Position numbers and translations under genes: made by a program
NCBI RefSeq assembly: GCF_021483235.1
Contig: NZ_JAKEEC010000026.1
Coordinates: forward strand, 1-61,101
Source of the DNA: Arthrobacter alkaliphilus
Lineage (GTDB): Bacteria > Actinomycetota > Actinomycetes > Actinomycetales > Micrococcaceae
Reading direction: 5' to 3'
Length of the DNA: 61,101 bases
Notes under the pieces: generated by a model
Told to the model about the DNA's origin: nothing
Seen by the model: only the letters and a program-made list of their open reading frames with translations
Database searches by the model: none
In this document: positions 24,994-33,759 of the stretch, in pieces
Numbering within the stretch: position 1 is the first letter of the stretch
Layout of the letters: the number at the start of each line of letters is the position of its first letter

Positions 24994-26376
24994 GTGAGCG
25001 AACCAACCAATACCGGGGCCGCCGCGGTAGCGCTGGCTTTGGCGGCTCTGCTCGCCGCCGTGGTCTGGTGGACCGTCACCACCGATCCGACCGCCGAATG
25101 GGTGTCCCCCCTTGGCACGCTGGCAGCTTGGCTTGTCTTCCTCCCGGCCGCGCTTGTGGCGCGCCGGATCCCGGCACGGTACGCGGCTGCCGTCGTGCTC
25201 CTCGGCTCCCTCTTGGTGGGAGCGGCGGCCATCGTGGCACCGCCGGCCACTAGCAACGACTCCGCACGCTATGCGTGGGACGGCATTGTCCAGAAAGCCG
25301 GGATTTCGCCTTACGCCCACGTCCCGGCCGACGAGGCGCTGCGGACCCTGCGGCCGGCCTGGCTTTTCCAGGACGCCGGGCCGGACGGCACCTGCCATGC
25401 CAACCCCTTCCCGACCGGCACAGAGACCACTTCCAACATTCCCGGCGGAAGCACCCTGTGCACGGCAATCAACAGGCCGGCCGTGCCAACCGTCTACCCT
25501 GCGGTAGCGGAGCTCTATTTCCTGGCCGTGCGGCTGATCCCTGGCTCAGACGTGGGGTTCATCGCCTTCCAACTGGCAGGGCTCCTGCTCAGCACCGGAA
25601 TTACGGTGGCATTGCTGGCGTTCCTGCGCCGCACCGGAAGGCCAGCGCACCAAGCCGTATGGTGGGCATGGTCTCCGCTGGTGGCCTTTGAAGCCATCAA
25701 CGGTGCGCATGTGGATGCGTTGGGCACCGCCCTGGCACTGGCGGCGGCGCTTCTGCTGGCGGGCGGGCGCACCCTGGCTTCCGGAGCGGCCTTCGGCGCG
25801 GCAGTGGCCACGAAGCTGATTCCTGCCATCAGCGCCCCGGCCCTGCTGTATCGGCGCCCGTTCCGTTTCTTCGCCGCCGCCGTGGCAACGTTTGCCCTGG
25901 CGTATGTGCCGTATGTCCTCGCCAGCGGTTGGGCCGTCCTGGGCTATCTGCCCGAATATCTTCGTTCGGAGGGGTACGACGGACAGGAGAGCCCGCGCTT
26001 CACCCTCCTGAAGCTGGTGCTCCCGGCCAGTTGGGCGGGACCGGCCGCACTGGCGCTCCTGCTCGGACTGGCTTTTTATGTATGGCGGACCACCAATGCC
26101 GCCCGGCCGTGGGACGGGCAAGTGCTGATGGTCGGAGGAACGCTGCTGATCGTCTCGCCCAGCTACCCCTGGTACGCACTGCTGCTGCTTCCATTCGTGG
26201 TGTTGAGCCGTCGCTACGAGTTCACCGCCATCGCTCCGGTGCTGGCCCTCATGTATTTCACCGGCGCCGAACCCTACGGCCAGCCGACGGCGCGCCTGGG
26301 CCTCGGCGCCGTCGTCGTACTCATTACGGTTGCCACGGTCCTGAGACGACGGCGGCTCAGGCCCTCGCCTGCTTGA
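24994..26376 (+). CDS. GT87-like polyprenol-phosphate-dependent membrane glycosyltransferase
   Basis: 460 residues with about eleven hydrophobic helices, typical of GT-C (GT87/DUF2029) mannosyl or hexosyl transferases. Seen: TSNDSARYAWDGIVQKAGISPY in parts with the acidic DxxRYxxDG site, INRPAVPTVYPAVAELYF, AINGAHVDALGTALAL, GAAVATKLIPAI, and the late SPSYPWYALLLLPF. The GTG at 24994 is preferred because AGGA lies about seven bases upstream; GTGs at 24976 and 24979 are alternatives. Divergent from the molybdopterin fusion gene, about 110 bp apart. It supplies the glycan cluster with an outward-facing sugar transfer step (inference). Confidence 0.86.
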   Translation: MSEPTNTGAAAVALALAALLAAVVWWTVTTDPTAEWVSPLGTLAAWLVFLPAALVARRIPARYAAAVVLLGSLLVGAAAIVAPPATSNDSARYAWDGIVQKAGISPYAHVPADEALRTLRPAWLFQDAGPDGTCHANPFPTGTETTSNIPGGSTLCTAINRPAVPTVYPAVAELYFLAVRLIPGSDVGFIAFQLAGLLLSTGITVALLAFLRRTGRPAHQAVWWAWSPLVAFEAINGAHVDALGTALALAAALLLAGGRTLASGAAFGAAVATKLIPAISAPALLYRRPFRFFAAAVATFALAYVPYVLASGWAVLGYLPEYLRSEGYDGQESPRFTLLKLVLPASWAGPAALALLLGLAFYVWRTTNAARPWDGQVLMVGGTLLIVSPSYPWYALLLLPFVVLSRRYEFTAIAPVLALMYFTGAEPYGQPTARLGLGAVVVLITVATVLRRRRLRPSPA

Positions 26377-26409
26377 GGTGCGGGGCATCCGCCAGCCCCC
26401 ACCGGCGTA

Positions 26410-26892
26410 CTAGCCCTGCCCGGTCAGCTCCTTGTTTGGTGCCGTTGACGCGCTGCCGGTCGCTTCATCCCCCCATCGAGCAGGCCCGAGCCTGCGGATG
26501 ACGGCCACCAGCTTCTCACGCAGCCGCTCCACGTCGATTCCTGCCCCCGGGGTCAGGTTCCGGCGAAGCGCCCGGGCCTGGGCAAGGGCCGCCTTGCCCG
26601 GCTCCGAAACCGCCACCCGCTGCGAGCGCCCGTCCGCCTGACTGCGTTCGCGGGTGATGTGCCCGTGGGCCTCCAGCCTCGAAAGTGTCTGCCCCATGGT
26701 CTGCGCGCGCACCTGGACCCTGGCGGAAAGCCGGGCCTGCACCATGGGCCCTTCTGCCTCGAGGACTTCCAGCGCGATGAACCCCGCGTGGGTCAGGCCC
26801 AGGACGGCAAGCTCTTCGTTCCAGGCATGCTCAACCAGCCGCGCGGCAGTCGAAAGCAGCCGCGGAGTCGTCCAGTCATTGATGTCCGGCAT
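26410..26892 (-). CDS. MarR family transcriptional regulator
   Basis: 160 residues with the MarR winged helix: LVEHAWNEELAVLGLTHAGFIALEVLEAEGPMVQARLS in parts, the recognition helix ARVQVRAQTMGQTLSRLEAHGHI, and the wing RERSQADGRSQRVAVSEPG. It is a dimeric repressor type binding a palindrome. A palindromic AAGCTTGCTT sits 15-25 bp upstream of its start, so autoregulation is likely. It is divergent from the MDMPI gene; the shared region is about 84 bp. The ligand is unknown. Confidence 0.9.
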   Translation of the reverse strand: MPDINDWTTPRLLSTAARLVEHAWNEELAVLGLTHAGFIALEVLEAEGPMVQARLSARVQVRAQTMGQTLSRLEAHGHITRERSQADGRSQRVAVSEPGKAALAQARALRRNLTPGAGIDVERLREKLVAVIRRLGPARWGDEATGSASTAPNKELTGQG

Positions 26893-26904
26893 ACTCCCAC
26901 AATA

Positions 26905-26918
26905 GTAAGCTTGCTTCC
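26905..26918. promoter_or_regulatory. Candidate MarR operator
   Basis: AAGC-TT-GCTT at 26907-26916 lies in the marR/MDMPI intergenic region, 15 bp from the marR start. The same ten bases occur inside a longer palindrome at 47421-47434. Confidence 0.45.
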
Positions 26919-26976
26919 TAAATGGGGGCTGTGCCGCTGAATTCAGGGAAGCGACCTGGCATATTATGCTCGGCTT

Positions 26977-27672
26977 ATGTCGTCGGACCGCTATCTCCCT
27001 GAGTTGGCAAGCAGCCTAGAGCGCCTCTGCGTGCTCGCACGCCAGCCTGGGGATATTTTGGCGCGCCCCGTCCCTGCGTGTCCCGACTGGACCCTGGCGG
27101 ATCTCCTCGGGCATCTGGGGTCAATCGAGCGTTGGGCGGCGGGCATAGTCCGCTCGGGCAAGTTCGTCGAGCAAGCCGCACCGCCTGCCACGGGGGCCGA
27201 AACGTGGTTCCTCGACGGCGCGGGCCCCTTCCTCGCGGCCATGTCGGCGCTCGATCCCGAAGAGCCGTGCTGGAACTTCGGCCCGCCTCCGCGCAAAGCC
27301 GGGTTCTGGCGCCGCCGCCAGGCACATGAGCACGCCGTCCACCTCATCGACGCCTGTCAAGCATCAGGAGTGGAAGACCCTTACTTCGCGGACGACTTCC
27401 TGCTCGACGGGATCGACGAAATCCTGGCCATGCTCGCTCCGCGACAATTCCTGCTGGGGCGGACGCCTGAGCCGGAGGGAGCAGTGACCTTCCACGTGCC
27501 CGGAGCCCGGAGCTGGAAACTTGGGCAACGGGGACCGGAAGCCTCCATCACCGCCCCGCCCGACGTCATGTACCTGGGACTCTGGGGCCGCGCGAACCTC
27601 GCGGAGACAGCTTTCATCGACGGCGACAAAGCCCTGGCCGGCCGCCTTCTGCAAGGTCCCCTCACCCCCTGA
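26977..27672 (+). CDS. Maleylpyruvate isomerase family mycothiol-dependent enzyme
   Basis: 231 residues in the MDMPI/DinB-fold family of mycothiol-using enzymes, found in actinobacteria. The N-terminal helical domain has the first metal His in LADLLGHLGSIERWA and the second site in RRRQAHEHAVHLIDA (HExxxH plus Asp), the family's metal triad. The C-terminal part has the beta-rich domain seen in long members (GAVTFHVPGARSWKL). Substrate not known. Its last 11 bp overlap the convergent GyrI-like gene. The ATG at 26977 follows an AT-rich stretch (CATATTATGCT) that could be its -10 region. Confidence 0.85.
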   Translation: MSSDRYLPELASSLERLCVLARQPGDILARPVPACPDWTLADLLGHLGSIERWAAGIVRSGKFVEQAAPPATGAETWFLDGAGPFLAAMSALDPEEPCWNFGPPPRKAGFWRRRQAHEHAVHLIDACQASGVEDPYFADDFLLDGIDEILAMLAPRQFLLGRTPEPEGAVTFHVPGARSWKLGQRGPEASITAPPDVMYLGLWGRANLAETAFIDGDKALAGRLLQGPLTP

Positions 27673-28162
27673 CCGCCGCGGCGCGTTCCGGGGACAACAG
27701 GTGCACGATCATCGTTTCAGTATCGGCCGGATCAGGCGTCGGATCCCCGTAGATCTCCCAGGAGTGCCCTGCGGAATCCCGATGATTCGCGGCCATCCAT
27801 TCGTCAATGGCTTTGTATGCCTCGTTCATCCGGTGGTACGGACCATGGTGGACCGCCACGGCAGCCTCGCCTCCAGGCGTGTAGGTCGCGTAGACCTCGC
27901 CCGTCGCATCAAAGGTCCGCGTGACTTCGACTCCAAAGTCACACAGAACCGGCGCGCCGGGCTTGTCCGGGTGATGGTAGACGAAGATGTTGTGGCCCCC
28001 TGTCCAGAGTCCCGGCTGGCCGCGGATGAAGTCCCAGACCTGCCCGATCGCGGGTCCCCAGGCCGAGCCGACTTCGTCCGGCGCCACCTCGCGCCGGACG
28101 GCCGCCAGCACACGCGGGCGAACTGTCTGGACGTTGACACGGACTGACACGAGAAAGACCAT
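27662..28162 (-). CDS. GyrI-like (effector-binding) domain protein
   Basis: 166 residues forming a single GyrI/AraC effector-binding module without a DNA-binding domain. Seen: VSVRVNVQTVRPRVLAAVRREVAPDEV, the middle HNIFVYHHPD, CDFGVEVTRTF, the typical AVAVHHGPYHRMNEAYKAIDEWM with the conserved glutamate-type ligand region, and SWEIYGDP. Stand-alone proteins of this type bind small molecules or drugs. Start at the ATG 28160-28162 with GGAG five bases upstream. Convergent and overlapping with the MDMPI gene by 11 bp. Confidence 0.87.
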   Translation of the reverse strand: MVFLVSVRVNVQTVRPRVLAAVRREVAPDEVGSAWGPAIGQVWDFIRGQPGLWTGGHNIFVYHHPDKPGAPVLCDFGVEVTRTFDATGEVYATYTPGGEAAVAVHHGPYHRMNEAYKAIDEWMAANHRDSAGHSWEIYGDPTPDPADTETMIVHLLSPERAAAVRG

Positions 28163-28299
28163 ACCCACTCCGACCTGCGACCGCCCGAGTGGCCACTACC
28201 TGACATTCGCGGCACCCTCTTCGTGGTCCTCTGGTTAGTGAACCCGGATAGGATCTCCGGGTATCCAGCTTCCAGAACGTCGCGAAAGAACCGCAAGGC

Positions 28300-29418
28300 A
28301 TGCCACACTTTGACCCCGCCCTCCCTGTGTCCACTTTGCCTCAGATGCTCCTGGACGTTGCCGCCGTCGAGCGCAATATCGGCATCAAAGAGGCGTGGAC
28401 ACGCGAGCACGGCATGGTGCTTGCCCCGCACATCAAGACCACCATGACGGCAGAGATTGTCCGCCGCCAGTTGCCCGGCTCCTGGGGCGTCACCGTCGCC
28501 ACGACCGGGCAGGCCGTTCAGGCCATCGAGTGGGGTGCCGCCCGGATCATCATTGCGAACGAGGTGCTGTTCCATGGCCACCTGGAGGAGCTGCGTGCCC
28601 GGCTGGCAGCCTCTCCGGAGCTGGAAATCTACTGCCTGGCCGATTCGGCGGCGGGCGTGCAGGCCATGGCCGAGGTGTTCGAAGTCTCGCCCCGGCTGCT
28701 GAACGTACTGATCGACGTCGGAACCCCCGGCGGCCGCACCGGGATCCGGAGCGAGGCCGAAGCCGAGCCCCTGGCTGCAGCGATCCGTTCCGCCCGCGGC
28801 CTTCTGCTGGCCGGTGTCAGCGCTTATGAGGGCGTGGCACCGAACACCCGGACGGATCAAAACCTGGCCGGGATCGATTCGCACTGCCGCCTGGCCCGGG
28901 ACATCTTCGACGAACTGCACCCCGTTTTCGAGGTGGACCTGCCCGTCTTCAGCAACGGCGGCTCGGCATTCCAAGACCGCGCAGCGGCGTTCCTGCCGCG
29001 CAGCACCTCCGTCAACGTGCTCCGTTCAGGCTGCTACGTCGTTCACGACCACGGCACCTACCAAAACGTCTCGCCGGTCCACGGCCTCACCGCCGCCGTC
29101 GTGGTCCGGGCGCTCGTTATCTCGGCCCCCGAGCCAGGGCGCGTTGTCCTGAACGCGGGCAAGCGGGAATTGGCGTACGACGCCGGCCTGCCGGTCATCG
29201 TCTCCCGGTACCGTCACGGGGCCCTCCTCTCGGCCGGCGAGAGCGCCGTCCTGACCCGCCTCTTCGACCACCACGCCATCGTGGACCAGGCGGAAGGCCT
29301 CGGCGTCGGCGATGTCGTTGACCTGGGCATCTCCCACCCATGCTCCGTGTTCGACCGCTGGCGCGAGATCGTTGCAGTCGGCGACGACGCCGTCGAGACA
29401 TGGCGGCCGGCATTCTAG
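28300..29418 (+). CDS. PLP-dependent alanine racemase-fold enzyme (D-serine dehydratase / D-threonine aldolase-like)
   Basis: 372 residues. Fold-type III PLP protein: the catalytic lysine lies in LAPHIKTTMTAEIV near residue 48, the barrel continues through GVTVATTGQAVQAIEWGA, and NVLIDVGTPGGRTGIR. The C-terminal domain ends with GISHPCSVFDRWREI, giving the His and Cys that hold the metal in D-serine dehydratase/D-threonine aldolase enzymes. It would dehydrate or cleave a D-3-hydroxyamino acid. A 7-bp inverted repeat (ACCCGGA / TCCGGGT, 28242-28262) lies 40 bp upstream of the ATG. It is monocistronic. Confidence 0.85.
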   Translation: MPHFDPALPVSTLPQMLLDVAAVERNIGIKEAWTREHGMVLAPHIKTTMTAEIVRRQLPGSWGVTVATTGQAVQAIEWGAARIIIANEVLFHGHLEELRARLAASPELEIYCLADSAAGVQAMAEVFEVSPRLLNVLIDVGTPGGRTGIRSEAEAEPLAAAIRSARGLLLAGVSAYEGVAPNTRTDQNLAGIDSHCRLARDIFDELHPVFEVDLPVFSNGGSAFQDRAAAFLPRSTSVNVLRSGCYVVHDHGTYQNVSPVHGLTAAVVVRALVISAPEPGRVVLNAGKRELAYDAGLPVIVSRYRHGALLSAGESAVLTRLFDHHAIVDQAEGLGVGDVVDLGISHPCSVFDRWREIVAVGDDAVETWRPAF

Positions 29419-29577
29419 AAAGCCCTTCCAACGCCCGGCGTCCGCAAGGTCGGCGACCAAAGGAGCAGGTGCACTCTGCCGCAACCTGGCGTTCATCACC
29501 CCGCCGGCGGACGTTCATTACCGCCAAGTAACTTTGACAGCTCTTGTAAGGCCCCCAACCCTTTGAGAGGCTCCACC

Positions 29578-30606
29578 ATGCGTAAGAACCGCAACCGAGG
29601 CATCCTCACCGCCGCCCTCGCCGTCATCTTGGCAGCGTCCGCGATCGGCGGAACCGCTGTCGCCCAGGCCGCCGACAACAATGACCAGGAACAAGGCAAC
29701 AACGCCGGCTCCGGCAGCCACCGCGAAGCGAACACGGACCTGGCCGACGACTTCAACGGTGTTGACCGGAACACTAACTGGCAGCAGACCTCCAAGCTGA
29801 AGCTGAACTTCCCCACCTTCCACACCGAGGGAATCGCCTACAGCCAGGACCACATCTTTCTCTCCTCCGTCCAGATCATCGAGCCGACCAAGAAGTACCC
29901 GACTCCGCAAAACGGATTCGACCGTACCCCTGGAAAGGGAATCGGCCACCTTTTCGTCATGGACAAGGCCGGCAACCTGCAAAAGGACATCGTTCTCGGC
30001 GAAGGCGACATGTACCACCCGGGCGGGATCGACTTCGACGGCACCAACGTCTGGATCCCCGTGGCCGAGTACCGGCCGAACAGCAGCGCCATCATCTACC
30101 GCGTGGATGCGAACACACTCGACGTCCACAAGCAGTTCGAGGTCAAAGACCACTTCGGCGGCATCGTGATGGACAAGCAAACGGGCCACTTGGTCGGCAA
30201 TACCTGGGGATCGCGCCGTTTCGCGGAGTGGGACCTCCAGGGCAAGCAACTCTCCACGTGGGAGAACCCCAACTATTTCATCGATTACCAGGACTGCCAG
30301 TACGTCCCGAACTCGCAGATGCTCTGCGGCGGCGTCACGAACCTGCCGCAGACCCCGGCGGCCGGCGGCACCGGAGCCACCTATGAACTTGGCGGCATGG
30401 CGATGATGAGCCTCAAGTCCCACAGCGTGATCCGCGACGTGCCGTTCCAGCACTGGTCCACGGCAGGGCACGTGGCCACCCGCAACCCGTTTAAGATGAC
30501 CGCCGAGGGAAACCACCTCACCTTGAAGGTCGCTCCAGACAACGGCGACGAAGGCAACGGCACCGAAATCCTCACCTACGAGGCCACCGTCACGCCCGCC
30601 AAGTAG
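29578..30606 (+). CDS. Secreted beta-propeller-like protein (DUF6454-type)
   Basis: 342 residues. The N-terminal signal (MRKNRNRGILTAALAVILAASAIGG, shown in part, cleavage near AQAAD) indicates secretion. The mature part has repeated beta-strand blocks (TEGIAYSQDHIFLSSVQ, HPGGIDFDGTNVWIPVAEY, FGGIVMDKQTGHLVGNTWGSRRF in parts), as in seven-blade propellers or the DUF6454 family. Function unknown. Start at 29578 by signal-peptide form; GAGAGG lies upstream. A hairpin follows its stop. Confidence 0.78.
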   Translation: MRKNRNRGILTAALAVILAASAIGGTAVAQAADNNDQEQGNNAGSGSHREANTDLADDFNGVDRNTNWQQTSKLKLNFPTFHTEGIAYSQDHIFLSSVQIIEPTKKYPTPQNGFDRTPGKGIGHLFVMDKAGNLQKDIVLGEGDMYHPGGIDFDGTNVWIPVAEYRPNSSAIIYRVDANTLDVHKQFEVKDHFGGIVMDKQTGHLVGNTWGSRRFAEWDLQGKQLSTWENPNYFIDYQDCQYVPNSQMLCGGVTNLPQTPAAGGTGATYELGGMAMMSLKSHSVIRDVPFQHWSTAGHVATRNPFKMTAEGNHLTLKVAPDNGDEGNGTEILTYEATVTPAK

Positions 30607-30629
30607 CGCAACCAGGCGACACCCGGACG

Positions 30630-30657
30630 TGCCGGGGCCCGCGCCGGGGCCCCGGCA
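30630..30657 (+). terminator. Strong GC hairpin after the secreted-protein gene
   Basis: TGCCGGGGCCC (30630-30640) and GGGCCCCGGCA (30647-30657) form an 11-bp perfect stem with a six-base loop, 24 bp after the stop. There is no U-run, so termination is likely but not certain. Confidence 0.6.
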
Positions 30658-30804
30658 TTGTCACATCCATGGCCTGATTATTTTGTTGCGGGCGTACCTT
30701 TTCCGGGGTGCCAAGCGATTAAGAGAGTGCGGACAAAACCGATCTAACCCTCACGTAGACCGCATGACGACGGCGCGCCGAACAACCCGGGAAAGAACAC
30801 ATCA

Positions 30805-31125
30805 ATGACGCTCACTGCCGAGGCCATTCACACGCTTGACGAGATCGCTGTTCGCTTCAGCCCCGGCGGCACCCCGTTGGCCGTCCGGTATGACGGCGCC
30901 ATATGGGCCGTGGATCCCGACGCCGACGCCGTGCACTGGTTGGGCCACGAAGGCTGGCAGGATCGCGGCGACGCGGCCGCCACCGGACACGAAGACCCCG
31001 CACCGGTCGAGCATTGGCGGCTGCAGGCCCGCCTCAACTCCGGCTCCGCACTGCGCACTTTCCATGTACAGCGGAAACTGCGCTCCACCCGCTGGTTCCT
31101 GGCCGGGATCAGCGACGCATCCTAG
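30805..31125 (+). CDS. Small hypothetical protein
   Basis: 106 residues, rich in Trp, Ala and Asp. Seen: RFSPGGTPLAVRYDGAIWAVDPDADAVHWLGH, given in parts, and a C-terminal FHVQRKLRSTRWFLAGI. No membrane segment, signal or known domain was recognised. Its stop shares the CTAG with the convergent membrane gene (4-bp overlap). About 200 bp upstream (30607-30804) is non-coding and holds the hairpin at 30630. Confidence 0.6.
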   Translation: MTLTAEAIHTLDEIAVRFSPGGTPLAVRYDGAIWAVDPDADAVHWLGHEGWQDRGDAAATGHEDPAPVEHWRLQARLNSGSALRTFHVQRKLRSTRWFLAGISDAS

Positions 31126-31583
31126 CGGTGCAGCAGGGCCCATACCCTGGCGAGCGACATGTCCGTCCGGGCGACGATGAGCGCTGTCAACAAGGCTGCC
31201 GCAACGTGCGTGTCCAGCATCAGGTCCGGTGAGTGCCCCGACGCCGCCAAGGGGGTCGCGGTCAGCTGCCCAGGCGGCAAACCGGTCGCCGTGTGCTGAT
31301 GTTGGGCAGGCGCGACAATCGGGAAGGTGCCGGAAAGCCGCTCGAATGCCAGATGCAGAACCTGCTGGGCTACGCCGCAAAGAACCAGCAACAGCCAAGC
31401 CGGCAGGTTGATCCGGGCGAGCAGCGAAGCGCACATGCTCAGGAGTGCGGTCAAGGCAATCAGCACCGGAACTCCCGGAGACACGCCCCCTGAGACCAGG
31501 TGGGCGAGCAAGCCCAGTCCGACCGCCACGGGCCCAACTTCCCATCCAGGGAATCTCGGATGTGGTCGGGATCTCGGCTCCAT
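31122..31583 (-). CDS. Hypothetical integral membrane protein
   Basis: 153 residues with about four hydrophobic helices: VGPVAVGLGLLAHLVSGG, GVPVLIALTALLSMCASLL, LPAWLLLVLCGVAQQVLHLAF, and a C-terminal AAALLTALIVART. Between helices 3 and 4 a soluble stretch has HQHTATGLPPG. I recognise no family. The ends of this gene and of the small hypothetical gene share the palindrome CTAG, so each stop codon lies in the other. Confidence 0.6.
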   Translation of the reverse strand: MEPRSRPHPRFPGWEVGPVAVGLGLLAHLVSGGVSPGVPVLIALTALLSMCASLLARINLPAWLLLVLCGVAQQVLHLAFERLSGTFPIVAPAQHQHTATGLPPGQLTATPLAASGHSPDLMLDTHVAAALLTALIVARTDMSLARVWALLHR

Positions 31584-31725
31584 CCTGCCCTCTCCCTTCC
31601 ATCGTTAGACGGGTTCTGCTTCATTCATAGTGCCGCCGTTCCGCGCCTGAATGGAAGGTTTTTCCGGGGAACTTTCCCTCGGTTCACCTCTCGCCGTGAA
31701 GGGCGGCGGGACCTACTGTGGAGCT

Positions 31726-32820
31726 ATGGACGCCACAGCTGCCCACGCTTTTGCGATGCCGAAGTCAGCCCATCGCCCCACTACTGCCGTCGAAGACACC
31801 ATCACCCTCGCGGCCGGGGTTTGGCTCCTCACCGGAACCTATGTCGACGGCTGGGCGCACAACAACCTCCCCGACCTCGAAACGTTCCTCACCCCGTGGC
31901 ACGCGATCCTCTATTCAGGCTTCGCGGCCTGCGCCCTCTGGATCGCCGCCCTGACGTGGCGCCGCCACACTCCGGGCACACGGTGGACCACAGCGATACC
32001 CGCCGGCTACGGGGCCGCGGCGGCCGGGGTCATCCTGTTCCTCATCTCAGGGATGGCGGACTTCGCCTGGCATTCGGTGTTCGGCATCGAGCAGGGCGTC
32101 AAGGCGCTGTTTAGCCCGTCCCATCTGGGCTTGGCCACAGGCGGCTTCCTCATCCTCGGCGCGCCGTTCTCCTCGGCGTGGCTCTCGCCCGGGCGGTCCT
32201 GGCCGCGGCTGATACCCGCCGTCGTGAGCGCCATGCTCGCCGGCATGGTTGCGGCATTCATCCTGCAGGAATTCGCGGTCTTCGCCCGCCACGGGCTCAT
32301 CCAGACATACACCTCCGCCGCCGGCGGCCGGGCCGCAGTGACCGTGCCGACGTCGTCGTCCATCATCGTCTCGTTGGGATCGTTCTTTGTCTCAACGGCG
32401 GTGCTTTTCGCGCCTGTGTTGTTGCTGTCGCTGCGGTGGCGTCTTCATGCCGCGGTGCCGGCGGCCATGGCGCTGCTGCCCTCCGTGGCCCTGCAGATCA
32501 TGGTCGCATTGCGCGATCCCTGGCTCATTCCGGCGGCAGTCGCCGGGGCCGTCCTCGTCGGAGCGCTGTGGGCCATAGTACGGCCCGCCCCGGACCGCCA
32601 CGCACGGCTCATAACCGCGATGAGCCTCTCCCCCGTCTTATTCTGGGCCCCGTACTTCGCCGGCGTGGCGCTCCACGACGGAGCCCTGAGCTTCTCCCCT
32701 GAAATCTGGGGCGGCACGCTCGCCTGGACCGGGCTCGAAATGCTCGCACTCGCAGCGCTCACCCTCAAGGGAGGGCATCAAGCAATCGCTTCACCGAGCC
32801 GCCGAGATTCCAATCCTTAG
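31726..32820 (+). CDS. Hypothetical multi-helix membrane protein
   Basis: 364 residues, about nine membrane helices (ITLAAGVWLLTGTYVDGWAHNN, YGAAAAGVILFLISGMADFAWH, LIPAVVSAMLAGMVAAFIL, SIIVSLGSFFVSTAVLFAPVLLLSL shown in parts). Histidines occur at helix edges, in YVDGWAHNN, TPWHAILYSG and FAWHSVFG, in a pattern that could bind metal or heme. No family was recognised. The ATG at 31726 has GTGGAG just upstream; another is at 31756. Its 3' end overlaps the convergent exonuclease gene by 56 bp. Confidence 0.65.
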   Translation: MDATAAHAFAMPKSAHRPTTAVEDTITLAAGVWLLTGTYVDGWAHNNLPDLETFLTPWHAILYSGFAACALWIAALTWRRHTPGTRWTTAIPAGYGAAAAGVILFLISGMADFAWHSVFGIEQGVKALFSPSHLGLATGGFLILGAPFSSAWLSPGRSWPRLIPAVVSAMLAGMVAAFILQEFAVFARHGLIQTYTSAAGGRAAVTVPTSSSIIVSLGSFFVSTAVLFAPVLLLSLRWRLHAAVPAAMALLPSVALQIMVALRDPWLIPAAVAGAVLVGALWAIVRPAPDRHARLITAMSLSPVLFWAPYFAGVALHDGALSFSPEIWGGTLAWTGLEMLALAALTLKGGHQAIASPSRRDSNP

Positions 32821-33694
32821 CGAGACGCTCAAGTTCGATGCGCGAGTCTCCGACGACGGGGCGCAGCTTCGCTCCCGCCTCCTCGAGCGTGGGAAGGGCG
32901 AGGTCGCGCACAACGTTCACGACGGCGGGCGCAGCCGCGAGATAATCGGCGGAAGCGGCGAGTTTCGCCCTCACCTGGGCGGACAGCATGCTGTCCGGAT
33001 CCCGCGCGGCAGCCAACAACGCGTCGAGCGTGCCGTACGTTGCGAGCAAGGACGCCGCAGTCTTTTCACCTATGCCGGCCACCCCCGGCAGCCCGTCGGA
33101 GGCGTCACCGCGCAGCGTGGCGAAATCGGCGTACTGCCCGGGCAGCACCCGGTACTTGCCCACGACGACGGCATCGGTCACCACCTCAAGGTTCTTCATG
33201 CCCCTCGCCGTATAAATGACGCGCACCTGGCGGGCATCATCGACCACTTGGAATAGATCCCGGTCCCCTGTCACGACGTCGACCGGAAGCTCGGACTGGC
33301 TGGCGTAGGTGCCGATCACGTCGTCGGCCTCATGCGCAGCGGCCCCGACGACGGCGATGCCCGCGATCCCGAGGACCCGCCGGATCATGGGAACCTGTAC
33401 CTGAAGCGCCTCCGGCACCACTTCGACGTCGGGCGCGCCCTCGACCGACTCCGCCACCCGATGCGACTTGTATGTCGGGATGAGATCCACACGCCACTTC
33501 GGCCGCCAGTCGTCGTCCCAGCACGCCACCACGTGCGTCGCCCCCAAGTCGGAGGTGAGGCGCGCGATCATGTCGAGCAGGCCGCGGACGGCGTTTACCG
33601 GGGTGCCATCGGCACGGCGGATCGAATCGGGGACACCGAAGAAGGCACGAAAGTAGAGCGAGGCCGTATCAAGGAGCATCAAGCGGTGAGGCAT
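32765..33694 (-). CDS. 5'-3' exonuclease (XPG/FEN-like)
   Basis: 309 residues, equal to the N-terminal exonuclease part of DNA polymerase I standing alone. Seen: MLLDTASLYFRAFFG at the start, the arch region ATHVVACWDDDWRPKWRVDLIPTYKSHR in parts, the acidic metal cluster AAAHEADDVIGTYA and DVVTGDRDLFQVV, and the helix-hairpin-helix GDASDGLPGVAGIGEKTAASLLATYG in parts. Metal-dependent removal of 5' flaps or RNA primers is expected. It is a second, polymerase-free copy; polA would be elsewhere. Confidence 0.9.
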   Translation of the reverse strand: MPHRLMLLDTASLYFRAFFGVPDSIRRADGTPVNAVRGLLDMIARLTSDLGATHVVACWDDDWRPKWRVDLIPTYKSHRVAESVEGAPDVEVVPEALQVQVPMIRRVLGIAGIAVVGAAAHEADDVIGTYASQSELPVDVVTGDRDLFQVVDDARQVRVIYTARGMKNLEVVTDAVVVGKYRVLPGQYADFATLRGDASDGLPGVAGIGEKTAASLLATYGTLDALLAAARDPDSMLSAQVRAKLAASADYLAAAPAVVNVVRDLALPTLEEAGAKLRPVVGDSRIELERLAKDWNLGGSVKRLLDALP

Positions 33695-33759
33695 ACCCGA
33701 TCCTTACATCCATCAAGCCGAAAACGGCAGAGGCTGGAACCTTGCACTGCCCGCGCGCC

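Noticed and set aside
23310..25253. Plus-strand open frame of 647 codons
   Set aside because: Runs antisense through the membrane-protein and molybdopterin genes and has a nonsensical, Arg/Gly/His-rich product.
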